Of a DNA stretch of 64,000 bases, positions 35,187 through 43,989 are shown piece by piece. Within the stretch, counting starts at the first letter, position 1. Each line of letters opens with the position of its first letter. The stretch is from an uncultured Paenibacillus sp. (GTDB taxonomy: Bacteria > Bacillota > Bacilli > Paenibacillales > Paenibacillaceae): positions 1-64,000 of the forward strand of contig CALAWP010000074.1 in the NCBI GenBank assembly GCA_937895345.1, read 5' to 3'. The notes below the pieces were generated by a model. That model saw only the letters and a program-made list of their open reading frames with translations, was not told the DNA's origin and ran no database searches. The position numbers and the translations under genes are program-made.

Positions 35187-35392
35187 TCCCCATACCGCCC
35201 CTTATCCTCACGGTGCGCAACCCCCGGCGCGCGGTGCTGCAAGGCTGCTTTGTGACATTCGGCCGGTCATCCGGCATTATCCTGTTAATTTCATTATTAA
35301 TCATTAATATTTATATTGATTTGTTCTCCGTTTTCATACTAGAATAGGAGTGTCAATCCATAGGCTCGACATCGCATACGGGGGGATTTCCG

Positions 35393-37624
35393 ATGAATCA
35401 ATCAGGAAGCGCTTTCAGAAAAATGAAACGACAAATGCCGTTGGGCGGTTCCGGCATCAGGCTGCGGAATTCCGTCAGCACCAAGCTGTTCGCGTTAATC
35501 GTCGGCAGCACGCTGTTGTTCGTCTCCATCGTCGGCATTTGCTCCTATCTCATTTCGAAAAATACCGTCATGGGCCAAATGAAGGACGCCTCGCACGGTC
35601 AAATGGTTCAGGCGGCCGAAAAGCTGGACTTCTTGTTCCGGCTGTACGAGAGGCTTTCCGTCCAATTGGCTATGGACCAGGCTTTGTCCGACGAACTCGA
35701 ATACCGTCTGACCTCCATCGCCGTCGGCAACTCGCCGGGACGCACGAAGGCGGAGATGAGCATTCGCAACCGGTTGAAAAATATTGCTTTGGCTAATGAC
35801 GTCGGCATTTTTTTGTATGATCCCAAGCGGGCGGCGAGCTCCGAAGCAGGGGATGGCGGCACCGAGGACGATGCATCGGGCGAAAATGAAATCGCTTACG
35901 AGCATCCCTTCGCATTGGCTTATCCCGACGCCAACGCGCCCGGCATCGATACGCACGCGCAATGGTTCGAGCAAGTGGAGGAAGCCGGCGGACAGGCAGT
36001 CTGGCTGACTGCTGTTTCGCGTGGAGTGGACGAAAACGGAGAAGCCGTCAGCGGCACCTCGGTTCCGTCTCCGGGGCATTATTTTATGCTTGGCAAACTG
36101 CTGCGGTCCAACTCCGGCACGTATATCGCCATCATCGAAATTCGCGAGGAGCTGTTTGCGGAGGCGCTCGGCTCCGTGCAGCTCGGCAGCGGCCACCGCC
36201 CGACCTTGATCGACGAGGAAGGAAAAATTTTGCTCACCTACGAGCCGGGCCTTAAGTTTACTCCATATGAATTGAATATCCCGGACGACAGCTCCGTTAT
36301 CGAAAGCAACGGGACGATCTCGTTTGTCGGCCGATCGGAAAGCACGGGCTGGAAGCTGGTCGCCGGCATTCCCGAAAGCGAGCTGACCAAAGAACTGAAC
36401 CGGATTGCGCTCGTTACTGCGGTTATCATGGGCGCCGCCTTCGCCGCCTCGCTTCTGCTGGGAGCTTTCATTACCCGGCTGATCGCTCTCCCGATCCGCA
36501 AAGTCGGCGAGATGATGAGCGAAGTGGAGAACGGCAATTTGACGGTGCGCATGAACATGAACCGGCAAGACGAAATCGGCCGGCTGGCCGAAAGCTTCGA
36601 TCGCATGACGGCCAACATCGCCAGGCTGGTCGCCCGCACGAACGATACCGCGCGCGTGGTGGCGGCCACATCGGAGCAGCTGCTTGCCGTCTCCTCGCAA
36701 ACGAAGGAAGCGGCCAAGGAAATCTCTGTCGCGACGGAGGAAATCGCCCAAGGCGCGGGCGACCTGTCCCAGCAAGCCGAGGAAGGCAGCACGCTGTCTT
36801 CCGATATGAACCGGGAGATGGCCTTGTTTTTGGAGCGGAGTTCCGAAATGGAGCAGCAGGCCCGTCAGGTCAAGACGGTATCCCGCGAAGGCATCGGCCA
36901 TATGGACATGCTGGTCCGCAAGTCGAAGGAAAGCGAGGAGCTGACGCATCTGTCGCTTCAGCGGGCGGACAAGCTGCGGGACAATGCCGCCCAAATCCGC
37001 AAAGTGCTTGAACTGCTGAACGACATTGCCAAACAAACGAACCTGCTGTCCCTAAATGCCGCCATCGAGGCTTCGCGAGCCGGCGTTCACGGACGGGGAT
37101 TCGCGGTCGTCGCTCAGGAAGTGCGTCAGCTCGCGGATCAGTCCCGTAAATCGCTGGATCTGGCGGCCGGGATCGTAGGCTCCGTTATCGAGGACGTTAA
37201 CGTTACCGCCCGCGCGCTTCACGATACGTATCCGATCCATCGGGAGCAAGCGGAGGCCGCCGTGCGGGCAGAGACGATTTTCAGTCAAGTGGACGACAAA
37301 ATGAACGAGTTTGCGGAGCAGCTGCAAGCCACCGTGCAAACCGTCGGACAGATGCAGACTTCCCAGCATACGCTCGCCGATATGATCATGCGGGTGAGCG
37401 CAACGGCGCAGCAGTCCTCCGCCATCTCCGAGGAGGTCGCCTCCTCCGCGCAGGAGCAGCTCGGCATCAGCTCCGGCCTGGTGGACACCTCCCGGAAGCT
37501 GGGCGAGCTGTCTTCGGAGCTGAATGCGATTCTCGCAAGCTTCCGCATCGCGGAGACGGCAGCTCCCGAGTCTGACGAACCAGAGCAAGCCAACGCCGAC
37601 CCGGACAGCCGCTCAGACGGCTGA
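35393..37624 (+). CDS. Methyl-accepting chemotaxis protein
   Basis: A 743-residue chemoreceptor. Membrane helices at about 28-51 ([23 protein letters not shown]) and 336-358 ([23 protein letters not shown]) enclose an extracellular dCache-like sensor of nearly 280 residues. HAMP follows ([27 protein letters not shown]), then the cytoplasmic coiled coil. The signalling tip is [45 protein letters not shown], with adaptation-helix Gln/Glu pairs around it. The ligand is unknown. Monocistronic; followed by a strong hairpin. It lacks a C-terminal CheR-tethering pentapeptide. Confidence 0.95.
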   Translation: MNQSGSAFRKMKRQMPLGGSGIRLRNSVSTKLFALIVGSTLLFVSIVGICSYLISKNTVMGQMKDASHGQMVQAAEKLDFLFRLYERLSVQLAMDQALSDELEYRLTSIAVGNSPGRTKAEMSIRNRLKNIALANDVGIFLYDPKRAASSEAGDGGTEDDASGENEIAYEHPFALAYPDANAPGIDTHAQWFEQVEEAGGQAVWLTAVSRGVDENGEAVSGTSVPSPGHYFMLGKLLRSNSGTYIAIIEIREELFAEALGSVQLGSGHRPTLIDEEGKILLTYEPGLKFTPYELNIPDDSSVIESNGTISFVGRSESTGWKLVAGIPESELTKELNRIALVTAVIMGAAFAASLLLGAFITRLIALPIRKVGEMMSEVENGNLTVRMNMNRQDEIGRLAESFDRMTANIARLVARTNDTARVVAATSEQLLAVSSQTKEAAKEISVATEEIAQGAGDLSQQAEEGSTLSSDMNREMALFLERSSEMEQQARQVKTVSREGIGHMDMLVRKSKESEELTHLSLQRADKLRDNAAQIRKVLELLNDIAKQTNLLSLNAAIEASRAGVHGRGFAVVAQEVRQLADQSRKSLDLAAGIVGSVIEDVNVTARALHDTYPIHREQAEAAVRAETIFSQVDDKMNEFAEQLQATVQTVGQMQTSQHTLADMIMRVSATAQQSSAISEEVASSAQEQLGISSGLVDTSRKLGELSSELNAILASFRIAETAAPESDEPEQANADPDSRSDG

Positions 37625-37653
37625 TCTAAGGCTCGCCGCCGCTCGCCCGTTTG

Positions 37654-37696
37654 AGCGGCGGCTGCCCGGCTTTTCGGGCAGCCGCCGCTATTTTAA
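37654..37696 (+). terminator. Terminator after the MCP gene
   Basis: AGCGGCGGCTGCCCG pairs with CGGGCAGCCGCCGCT around GCTTTT and is followed by ATTTTAA. Confidence 0.9.
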
Positions 37697-37805
37697 CCTT
37701 GTTTCTTTACCGTTACGCTGCTTGTTACTTTGCCGCCTGCCACTTTGTTACCCCAACCCCATCATCGCTTTTGTTACTTTCCATCTTCCATTTCCATCTC
37801 CATTT

Positions 37806-37975
37806 GTTACTCTGCAAGCCTCGCCTCGCCATTCTGTTACTCTGCAGCCTCGCCACTCTGTTACTCTGCAGTCTAGCCTTCTGTTACCATGCAGCCTCGC
37901 CACTCTGTTACCATGCAGCCTCGCCACTCTGTTACCATGCAGCCTATCCACTCTGTTACTCTGCCCCTTCACCGA
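37806..37975. repeat. 24-bp tandem repeat, GTTAC family
   Basis: GTTAC starts at 37806, 37836, 37860, 37883, 37907, 37931 and 37955, mostly 24 bp apart. The consensus is GTTACCATGCAGCCTCGCCA plus CTCT. Units 4-6 are nearly identical, with CCATG, and the others have TCTG. Eight-residue pseudo-coding repeats result, but there is no start or ribosome binding site. Confidence 0.88.
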
Positions 37976-37980
37976 TCTGC

Positions 37981-38163
37981 TAACGGACATCAGAGAAGCT
38001 TAACGGGCTAAATATGCAAATGAAGCGTTTTAACGGACATACGCGCACTTTAAAAGACGTTTTGGTCACTCGAATGGCCATTTTCCCGCTTTAAGCTTCT
38101 CTCATGTCCATTACAGCTGCGTACTTTTACTTTTGGCGCTCTAAGCCGCTCTTTTGTCCGTTA
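37981..38163. repeat. TAACGGACAT repeat cluster, copy 2
   Basis: Direct copies TAACGGACAT lie at 37981 and 38031, and inverted copies ATGTCCATTA at 38104 and TTGTCCGTTA at 38154; both pairs are 50 bp apart. The outer segments TAACGGACATCAGAGAAGCT at 37981 and AGCTTCTCTCATGTCCATTA at 38094 are inverted with two mismatches over 20 bp. The same family occurs at 7438-7625. Confidence 0.8.
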
Positions 38164-38378
38164 TCTTTTCGCATATTCTCCTTGGAATTGATCATGCCAG
38201 GCCGCAGTTCATCGACAAACTCGAATACCGATCATTAACCTTTACACGTCTCTGAGCCGCTATGTTATGGATGCCGGCCAACCATCGGGTTGACCGGTAT
38301 GTTGATTCTAATCAGCTTGTGTTTCAAATCGCATCGTTTCTTCTGTCGAATCACATGGAGACAAGCGATCCGTTGCTT

Positions 38379-39248
38379 TTAATATCCGGCGATCCACGGA
38401 GAAAGTTCCAGACTCTCGTCGCTGGTATCGAGGGTGTCTCCCAAAGTAAATCCAGTCAAGTTTTGCGTTCGGAAATTGATCGGCGCCGCATCGATGGTTG
38501 TGGCCAGCCCCGCCGTCCGGCCGCCGATTTCGGACCCGTTCACTTGGTTATAAACGGCCAGATGATAAACCGTATTCGCCATCAAATCGACCGGAGCTAT
38601 TAACGGCAGCTCAAACAGACCACCCGTGATTGCATTTGCTTGTGCCGTTATTCCAATAACGACGGACTGGGAAGGCGTTATCGCCTCCAGGACGGCCATT
38701 TGGAAAACGCCGTTAATATTGCCACCTTGTACGATATAAGCCGCAAGCGTGCTGATCGTCGTCGGAAGTCCGTTAAAAACCAGGGCACCTATGGCCTGAT
38801 TGTTCCCTGCTCCCGCATTAAACGGTATGGCTGCGTTAATGTCACCCAGTCTTACCGTTTCGACGAAGGTTCCGCTGCCGCCGGTCGCGCCAGTAGCTCC
38901 TGTCGGGCCGGTCGGACCCGTCGCTCCGTCCGCCCCCGTCGGGCCGGTCGGACCCGTCGCTCCGTCCGCTCCCGTCGGACCGGTCGGACCCGTCGCTCCG
39001 TCCGCTCCCGTCCGCTCCCGGCTGCCCCGGCGGACCTGGCGGACCCGGGGGGCCCGGGCAACATTTTATCCGCTTCGACCCTTTGTGATGCCCGTCCTCC
39101 GTTTTGCCCGCTGCCATTTTTTGCCGAATCCGGACGCCCCCCCGCTTATAAGTCCGATAACTTTCCCAATGCGTATCCGGCCCCGTTTCTTCCGTCTGAT
39201 CAAACGGGCAACGGCGGCTCGGCTGACATGTACGGTTTTCTTTTTCAA
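38379..39248 (-). pseudogene. Frameshifted collagen-like surface protein gene
   Basis: Three frames make one collagen-like protein. Frame 1 starts at TTG 39248 (KKKTVHVSRAAVARLIRRKK) with GGGAGG eight bases upstream. Frame 2 contains [20 protein letters not shown] and [10 protein letters not shown], from ATG 39117. Frame 3 runs through [16 protein letters not shown] repeats into a C-terminal globular domain ([17 protein letters not shown] to [11 protein letters not shown]). Frame 1 to 2 needs one extra A in the run near 39118-39123. Frame 2 to 3 is broken by a 10-bp tandem duplication (TCCGCTCCCG twice, 39001-39020); removing one copy restores [10 protein letters not shown] exactly. Such BclA-like proteins are spore surface filaments. 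Either an inactive gene, a phase-variable one, or sequence errors; a start at ATG 39117 is an alternative. Confidence 0.75.
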
Positions 39249-39374
39249 GCTCTGCACCTCCCTGTTCTGCTCACTAATATATGTAACAAACGCCCGCATG
39301 GTATGGACATTCGCACATTTTTTTCCGATGCCGCGACACCGAAAAGCGATACGGGCATTCGTCCTGCCGCTGAG

Positions 39375-39480
39375 CCCCAAACAAACGTAACGGTTAACGC
39401 CGTCGATTGGAGGCGCAGCTTATGTTTCACGTTGACATATAAGATCGACACAAGGTGAAAATTATACTTTTTTATATGTA
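39375..39480. repeat. Dispersed terminator-linked element, copy B
   Basis: It shows the order GTAACGGTTAACGCCGTCGA, TTGGAGGCGCAGCTTATGTT, CGTTGACATATAAG and AATTATACTTTTTTATATGT before the A tract of the following hairpin. It is the counterpart of 24105-24223 and 40470-40556. Confidence 0.75.
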
Positions 39481-39527
39481 AAAAAACCTCCAAATCCGCA
39501 GCTCCTTTGCGGACTTGAAGGTTTTAT
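39481..39527 (-). terminator. Terminator of the short-chain dehydrogenase gene
   Basis: On the minus strand AACCTTCAAGTCCGCA and TGCGGATTTGGAGGTT pair with two G-T pairs, and seven T residues follow. Confidence 0.85.
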
Positions 39528-39546
39528 ATAGCCCGAAGCCTCAATG

Positions 39547-40335
39547 TCAAAGCGCCTTTACCATGCCGCCGTCCACCAGCAGCGATTGGCCGGTCACGTA
39601 CGTATTGGCGAACGAGCCGTAAAATGCGGCCACACGGGCAAATTCTTCCGGCGTTCCCGTTCTTCCCAATGGAATGCCGGCATTCGTTTCCTCCAGTATT
39701 TCCTCTAACGCGGCTCCCTTCTCCCTTGCCCGCCTCTCGTCCAATTGAAGCAGGCGATCCGTGGCAATTCGGCCGGGCGCGACGGTATTGATCAGAATGC
39801 CCGAACTTCCAAGCTCGGTTGCCAAGCTTTTGGTCAAAGATGCGATCCCTGCCCGAAATACGTTTGACAGCAAAAGCTCCGGTATCGGCTGCTTAATCGA
39901 CGACGACGCGATGTTGACGATTCTGCCGCCGCCTGCGGCCTCCATATACGGCACCGCCGCCCGAATCAGACGGATGGCGCTCATCAATGTTAATTGAAAT
40001 CCGCTGGACCAATCGTCATCGGCCAAATCCTTCAACCGGCCGGGCGGCGGACCTCCCGCATTCGTAATCAGCACGTCCAGCCCGCCCTGCTTGCGAGCCG
40101 CTTCTTCTACAGCGCGGACAATATCATCCGCATTCGTCACATCCATTTGCACGATATGCACTTCCGCACCGGTCTCGGAGCGGATCTGCTCGCCGGCCGC
40201 CTGCAAATCGTCCAAGCTCCGGCTGGCGATCGTTACGCGCGCGCCTTCCTTGGCCAGAGCCGCCGCACACGCTCGGCCCAACCCTTTGCTGCCCGCCGCC
40301 ACAAACGCCGATTTCCCACTCAAGCCTAGTTCCAT
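39547..40335 (-). CDS. SDR-family oxidoreductase lacking the YxxxK motif
   Basis: A 262-residue Rossmann protein. The cofactor loop is VAAGSKGLGRACAAALAKEG; VQMDVTNADD binds adenine and LITNAGGPPPGRL follows NAG. The catalytic Ser is in NIASSSIKQP, but where YxxxK is expected the sequence reads SNVFRAGIASLTKSLA: Tyr is replaced by Ser and Lys by Arg. A subgroup of SDRs close to 3-oxoacyl-ACP reductases has exactly this change. It may bind NADP without standard chemistry or use another base. Start ATG 40335 behind GGGGGCGGAAG; an upstream extension to 40524 runs into element C and is rejected. Confidence 0.85.
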   Translation of the reverse strand: MELGLSGKSAFVAAGSKGLGRACAAALAKEGARVTIASRSLDDLQAAGEQIRSETGAEVHIVQMDVTNADDIVRAVEEAARKQGGLDVLITNAGGPPPGRLKDLADDDWSSGFQLTLMSAIRLIRAAVPYMEAAGGGRIVNIASSSIKQPIPELLLSNVFRAGIASLTKSLATELGSSGILINTVAPGRIATDRLLQLDERRAREKGAALEEILEETNAGIPLGRTGTPEEFARVAAFYGSFANTYVTGQSLLVDGGMVKAL

Positions 40336-40469
40336 CGTCTTCCGCCCCCATCTCCATATTCCCCGATTACGCGTTTGGACCGTTGCGACTAATCCGCTTT
40401 CGATCAGCCCTAATCCGCGTCCGTTTCTATATCGTTTCGCCGGGCGTCCGCCAAATCCTTCCGCCCCCA

Positions 40470-40556
40470 TGCATCGCTTGCGGTCGTTCAAGCATAAACG
40501 GCCGAGAACGTCCTCTGGAGGCATAGCTTAGGTAAGCTCATACTTTCTTATATGAT
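40470..40556. repeat. Dispersed terminator-linked element, copy C
   Basis: GTTCAAGCATAAACGGCCGA, CGTCCTCTGGAGGCATAGCT and TCATACTTTCTTATATGATA in order, then the A tract of the next hairpin. It lacks the CGTTGACA segment present in A and B. Confidence 0.7.
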
Positions 40557-40588
40557 AAAAAAAGAGGAGTCCCGTATCGGACTCCCTC
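40557..40588 (-). terminator. Terminator of the muropeptide operon
   Basis: On the minus strand GGAGTCC, loop GATACG and GGACTCC are followed by TC and seven T residues, 100 bp after the anmK stop. Confidence 0.88.
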
Positions 40589-40688
40589 CATTGACTGCCC
40601 TGTATCGGCCGGGCTGCCGGCCTATGCTTTCCCAATCATGACGGCATCTGCGTGCCCATCCCCCGACACCGGGTCCCGCCGGCCACGG

Positions 40689-41879
40689 TCAAGGCAAGGC
40701 GAGCTTGCCCATAACCGCAGGCCGCGAAGCTCCCGTCGCCGCCGGAATATTGTTCGTGATGCCGTGCAGAAAGTCGTGACCCAGCAAGGCGAAAATAACC
40801 GCTTCCTTCGCGTCGTCCGGTATGCCGAGCGAACCTGCCGTCATGACGGACTGCTCCGGAAGCAGCCGCTCCAGCATGCGCAGCAGCGTCCGGTTATGCG
40901 CGCCTCCGCCGCTGACGATAACCTCGTCGATTCGGCAGCGCGGCATGACAAGCTCCCGGCACGCATCCGCAATCGAATTCGCCGTAAGCGCCGTCGCCGT
41001 CGCGACGGTATCGGCGTCCGACAGTCCGCGCTCCGCCGCTTGCTGCAGAAACGATGCCGTATAATCCGGGCCGAACAGCTCTCTTCCCGTCGATTTGGGC
41101 GGGGGCATCCGGAAGTACGGATGCAAGAGCAGCTCCGCCAGCAGCGTTTCGTCGGGCATTCCTTGAGCCGCCCATTCTCCGCCGGCGTCATAGCTCCATC
41201 GGCCGCCGGACAACGTCTGCACCGTCTGGTCGACGACCATATTGCCGGGACCGGTATCGAACGCGAGCAAATCGTCCGCTCCCGCTCCCGGCGGCATTGC
41301 CGTACAATTGCCGATGCCGCCGATATTTTGCAGCAGGCGGCCTTTGAATGGATGGCGGAACAACACCAAATCGCCGTAAGGGACCAGCGGCGCGCCTTGA
41401 CCGCCGACGGCCATATCCGCCGGCCGGAAGTCGCCGACCGCAACCGTGCCCGTCCGTTTGGCAAGCACCGAAAGATCGCCGATCTGCAGCGTGGACCGCA
41501 CGAGGTACGGGTCCTGCTCCGACGATTCCGGCATATGCCAGACCGTCTGCCCGTGCGAGCTGACGAAATCGATCTCGGCCATCGTCATGCCCGCGGCGCG
41601 TACGGCTTCCTCCGCCGCTCCGGCAAACAGCTCCGCCATGTAAACGTTCATGCCGCACAACCGGTCGACGCCGGACTGGGCGGGATCGCACAGCTGCTTG
41701 AGCCGTTCCCGAAGCTCTTCATTGTAGGGACGCGAATAGAAATGGAGCAGCTGCACCTTCGACATCAGGCCGTTCCCTTCGATCCGGACGACGGCGGCGT
41801 CGACGCCGTCCAGCGAAGTGCCCGACATCAGGCCGACGCCCACGGCAGACGGCTTATCCGTTAATCCGCGAAACATCAT
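40689..41879 (-). CDS. anmK: Anhydro-N-acetylmuramic acid kinase
   Basis: A 396-residue kinase of the AnmK family: VGLMSGTSLDGVDAAVVRIEG at the N-terminus is the family signature, and IDFVSSHGQTVWHMPE, QIGDLSVLAKRTGTVAVGDFRPADMAVGGQGAPLVPYGD and LLQNIGGIGNCTAMPPG are further blocks. AnmK opens 1,6-anhydro-MurNAc and phosphorylates it to MurNAc-6-P, the substrate of MurQ encoded at the head of this operon. The ATG overlaps the kinase gene upstream in ATGATG, so the two are translationally coupled. Last gene of the operon. Confidence 0.95.
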   Translation of the reverse strand: MMFRGLTDKPSAVGVGLMSGTSLDGVDAAVVRIEGNGLMSKVQLLHFYSRPYNEELRERLKQLCDPAQSGVDRLCGMNVYMAELFAGAAEEAVRAAGMTMAEIDFVSSHGQTVWHMPESSEQDPYLVRSTLQIGDLSVLAKRTGTVAVGDFRPADMAVGGQGAPLVPYGDLVLFRHPFKGRLLQNIGGIGNCTAMPPGAGADDLLAFDTGPGNMVVDQTVQTLSGGRWSYDAGGEWAAQGMPDETLLAELLLHPYFRMPPPKSTGRELFGPDYTASFLQQAAERGLSDADTVATATALTANSIADACRELVMPRCRIDEVIVSGGGAHNRTLLRMLERLLPEQSVMTAGSLGIPDDAKEAVIFALLGHDFLHGITNNIPAATGASRPAVMGKLALP

Positions 41880-42826
41880 GGGGCCGCCCCTTCCGCATCC
41901 CCGGTTCCCGGAAGCGCCCGAAGCGATTGCAGCGCCAGCAGGACGGCGCCGTAGGACGCGTCCCGCTTGCCGGCGCCGCAGCGCAAATGCGGGAAGCGCT
42001 CGGCCATTCGCTGCAGGAACGCTTCACGGACATGCCCGTTATGCAGCAGCACGCTGCCCGCCATGGCGAGCGCGCCCCGCTCCATGCCGAGCCGAGCCGT
42101 CACGGCCGACGCCAGCTCCGCCAGCGCGGCGGCATTGCGTTCGGCAATGCGGAGCGCCGCGGCGTCGCCTGCCTCGCACGCTTCCGTCAGCAGCGGCGCC
42201 AGCGCCGCGATATCCTTTTTGTTCCGGGATTTGTCGTAGACGAAACCGACCACTTCCTGTACGGAGCCGATGCCGAGCCGATCGTAAACGAGCCGGGTAA
42301 TGACCGTCTCCGCTTCGCGGCCGTCCGACGCCCTGACGACGGCCGACAGCAAGTCCCGGCCGATGCTGTAGCCGCTGCCCTCGTCGTCGATCAGATGGCC
42401 GAAGCCGCCCGCACGATGAACGGCGCCGTCGGCTCCCCTGCCGTAACAGATCGAACCCGTGCCGGCAATCAGAATGATGCCGGGCAAGCCTTCGTGCGCG
42501 CCGCACAACGCCGTCTCGTGGTCGCCGACCAGCACCAGCCCGCCGCGGTACCCGCCGTCTCGCAATCCCGCCTTCAGCCTTCCGCTTACGGCGGGATTGC
42601 TGATGCCCGCGGCTCCGATGCAAATGCCCTCGCAGGCGTCCAAGTCTCCGCATACCCGGGCAATCTCGCCGCATATGTCGCGCAAAGCCGCCCTGACGCT
42701 CGCTTCGTCCTGCCCGTTGAAGTTCAACGGGCCGACGGCAAACGTATGGACGGCGTTGCCGTTCCAATCCGCTATCGTGACGGCGGTTTTGGTTCCTCCG
42801 CCGTCCAGCCCCGCCACATATCGCAT
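41876..42826 (-). CDS. BadF/BadG-family amino-sugar kinase (MurNAc/GlcNAc kinase)
   Basis: A 316-residue ASKHA-fold kinase. Phosphate-1 is VAGLDGGGTKTAVTIADWNG, and the second nucleotide loops are IILIAGTGSICYGRG and the adenosine motif AMAGSVLLHNG. GFGHLIDDEGSGYSIGRDLL is the BadF/NagK-type signature. Members phosphorylate GlcNAc, MurNAc or both; position between namZ and anmK with murQ upstream favours MurNAc, like Clostridium MurK. GGAG precedes the ATG. A second BadF kinase lies at 53698 with the GH4 gene. Confidence 0.9.
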   Translation of the reverse strand: MRYVAGLDGGGTKTAVTIADWNGNAVHTFAVGPLNFNGQDEASVRAALRDICGEIARVCGDLDACEGICIGAAGISNPAVSGRLKAGLRDGGYRGGLVLVGDHETALCGAHEGLPGIILIAGTGSICYGRGADGAVHRAGGFGHLIDDEGSGYSIGRDLLSAVVRASDGREAETVITRLVYDRLGIGSVQEVVGFVYDKSRNKKDIAALAPLLTEACEAGDAAALRIAERNAAALAELASAVTARLGMERGALAMAGSVLLHNGHVREAFLQRMAERFPHLRCGAGKRDASYGAVLLALQSLRALPGTGDAEGAAP

Positions 42827-42838
42827 AGGATCACTCCA

Positions 42839-43978
42839 TCAATACAAATGATACGGCCGCTTGCGCTCGGCAAAAGCGCGGCTATCCTCCGCGAACCGCT
42901 CCGTCAGCTCCGCGGCGTTCGCCGCCGGTTCCCGGTACGCGCTGTCGCCGCACAGCAAATCGATGAACGGCCGGCCTCCCTCGCGGACCGGCGGCAGAAA
43001 CGCAAACGGCTCGGCTTGCTCTTTGACCTCGAACAGCAAATGGACGCCCAGCTCGACCGGGCACAGCGCCCGTTCGTCCAGCACATGGACGTACACGCCG
43101 CCGCACAGCTCGCCCTGATGCTTCGAGAAGGTCGGCTTGAAATAAGCCGGACGGAAATGAACGCCGGGCAGCCGCTTGGCGTTCATTGCGCGCGCCAGCC
43201 GGTCCGCATCGACAAACGGAGCTCCAATCAGCTGAAACGGCGCGGTCGTCCCCCGTCCCTCCGACAGGTTCGTGCCCTCGAACAGGCAAGTGCCTGGATA
43301 CAGCAGCGCCGTATGGAACGTCGGTATGCCCATCGAAGGCGGGATCCAGGGGCGCCCCGTATCCGGGAACAGCATGGAACGATTCCAGCCTTCGCACCGA
43401 ACGACATGCAGCTCCGCGTTCCAGTTCATTTCGTCGTTCGCCATTACCGCGACCTCTCCGGCCGTCAAGCCGTAGCGGACCGCCAGCGAATAATTGCCGA
43501 CGAACGAGCGGAAGCCGTCCTTCAGCACGTTGCCTTCGACCGTCGTCCCGTCAAGCGGGTTAATCCGGTCCAGCACGACGAACGGCTTGCCGGCCTTCGC
43601 GCAATCCTCCAGCGCATAGAGCATCGTATAAATAAACGTATAATAACGCGCGCCCACGTCTTGAATGTCGTACACGACGATGTCGACGGCATCGAGCATG
43701 TCCGGCGTCAGCCGCTTGGAGTCTTGGCGGTAGAGACTGTACACCGGCACGCCGGTCGCCTCGTCCGTGTAATCGTCCACCAGCGCTCCGGCCTCCTTGT
43801 CTCCGCGCACCCCGTGCTCGGGCGAGAACATGGCCGCCAGATGGAACTGCTCATGCAAAATATCGATCGTCGAGCGAAAATTTCCCGCCAAGCCGGTCGG
43901 CGATGTAATCAGGCCGATCCGTTTCCCCTTCAGCACATGGGCGCTATCCGATATGCGGTCGATTCCGTTGCGTATCAT
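42839..43978 (-). CDS. namZ: Exo-beta-N-acetylmuramidase, NamZ type (DUF1343, GH171)
   Basis: A 379-residue protein of the DUF1343 family, in which Bacillus NamZ is an exo-muramidase releasing MurNAc from muropeptide sugars. FSPEHGVRGD at about residues 51-60 has the Glu-His pair (Glu54-His55) that includes the catalytic Glu; VYDIQDVGARYYTFIYTM, LDRINPLDGTTVEG, LSEGRGTTAPFQLIGAP and GVYVHVLDERALCPVELGVHL are other conserved blocks. Bacillus NamZ has an export signal, but none is visible here with the start at 43978, so this copy may act inside on imported disaccharides. Start ATG 43978 follows the PIG-L stop by 11 bp. Confidence 0.9.
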   Translation of the reverse strand: MIRNGIDRISDSAHVLKGKRIGLITSPTGLAGNFRSTIDILHEQFHLAAMFSPEHGVRGDKEAGALVDDYTDEATGVPVYSLYRQDSKRLTPDMLDAVDIVVYDIQDVGARYYTFIYTMLYALEDCAKAGKPFVVLDRINPLDGTTVEGNVLKDGFRSFVGNYSLAVRYGLTAGEVAVMANDEMNWNAELHVVRCEGWNRSMLFPDTGRPWIPPSMGIPTFHTALLYPGTCLFEGTNLSEGRGTTAPFQLIGAPFVDADRLARAMNAKRLPGVHFRPAYFKPTFSKHQGELCGGVYVHVLDERALCPVELGVHLLFEVKEQAEPFAFLPPVREGGRPFIDLLCGDSAYREPAANAAELTERFAEDSRAFAERKRPYHLY

Positions 43979-43989
43979 AGCCGCCGGCC

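Larger units (their letters stand above)
37625..38378. other. Intergenic region with two repeat families
   Basis: This 750-bp gap contains the MCP terminator (37654-37696), the 24-bp GTTAC repeats (37806-37975) and the TAACGGACAT cluster (37981-38163). From about 38164 to 38378 nothing is recognised. No gene is called. Confidence 0.7.
40336..40688. other. Intergenic region with element C and a terminator
   Basis: The 350 bp between the dehydrogenase and anmK contain element C and the terminator of the muropeptide operon. The dehydrogenase promoter should lie between about 40340 and 40470, but no convincing boxes are seen. No gene. Confidence 0.6.

Noticed and set aside
39547..40524. Longer N-terminus for the short-chain dehydrogenase
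   Set aside because: The extension covers element C and intergenic DNA, and the Rossmann fold begins normally at ATG 40335.
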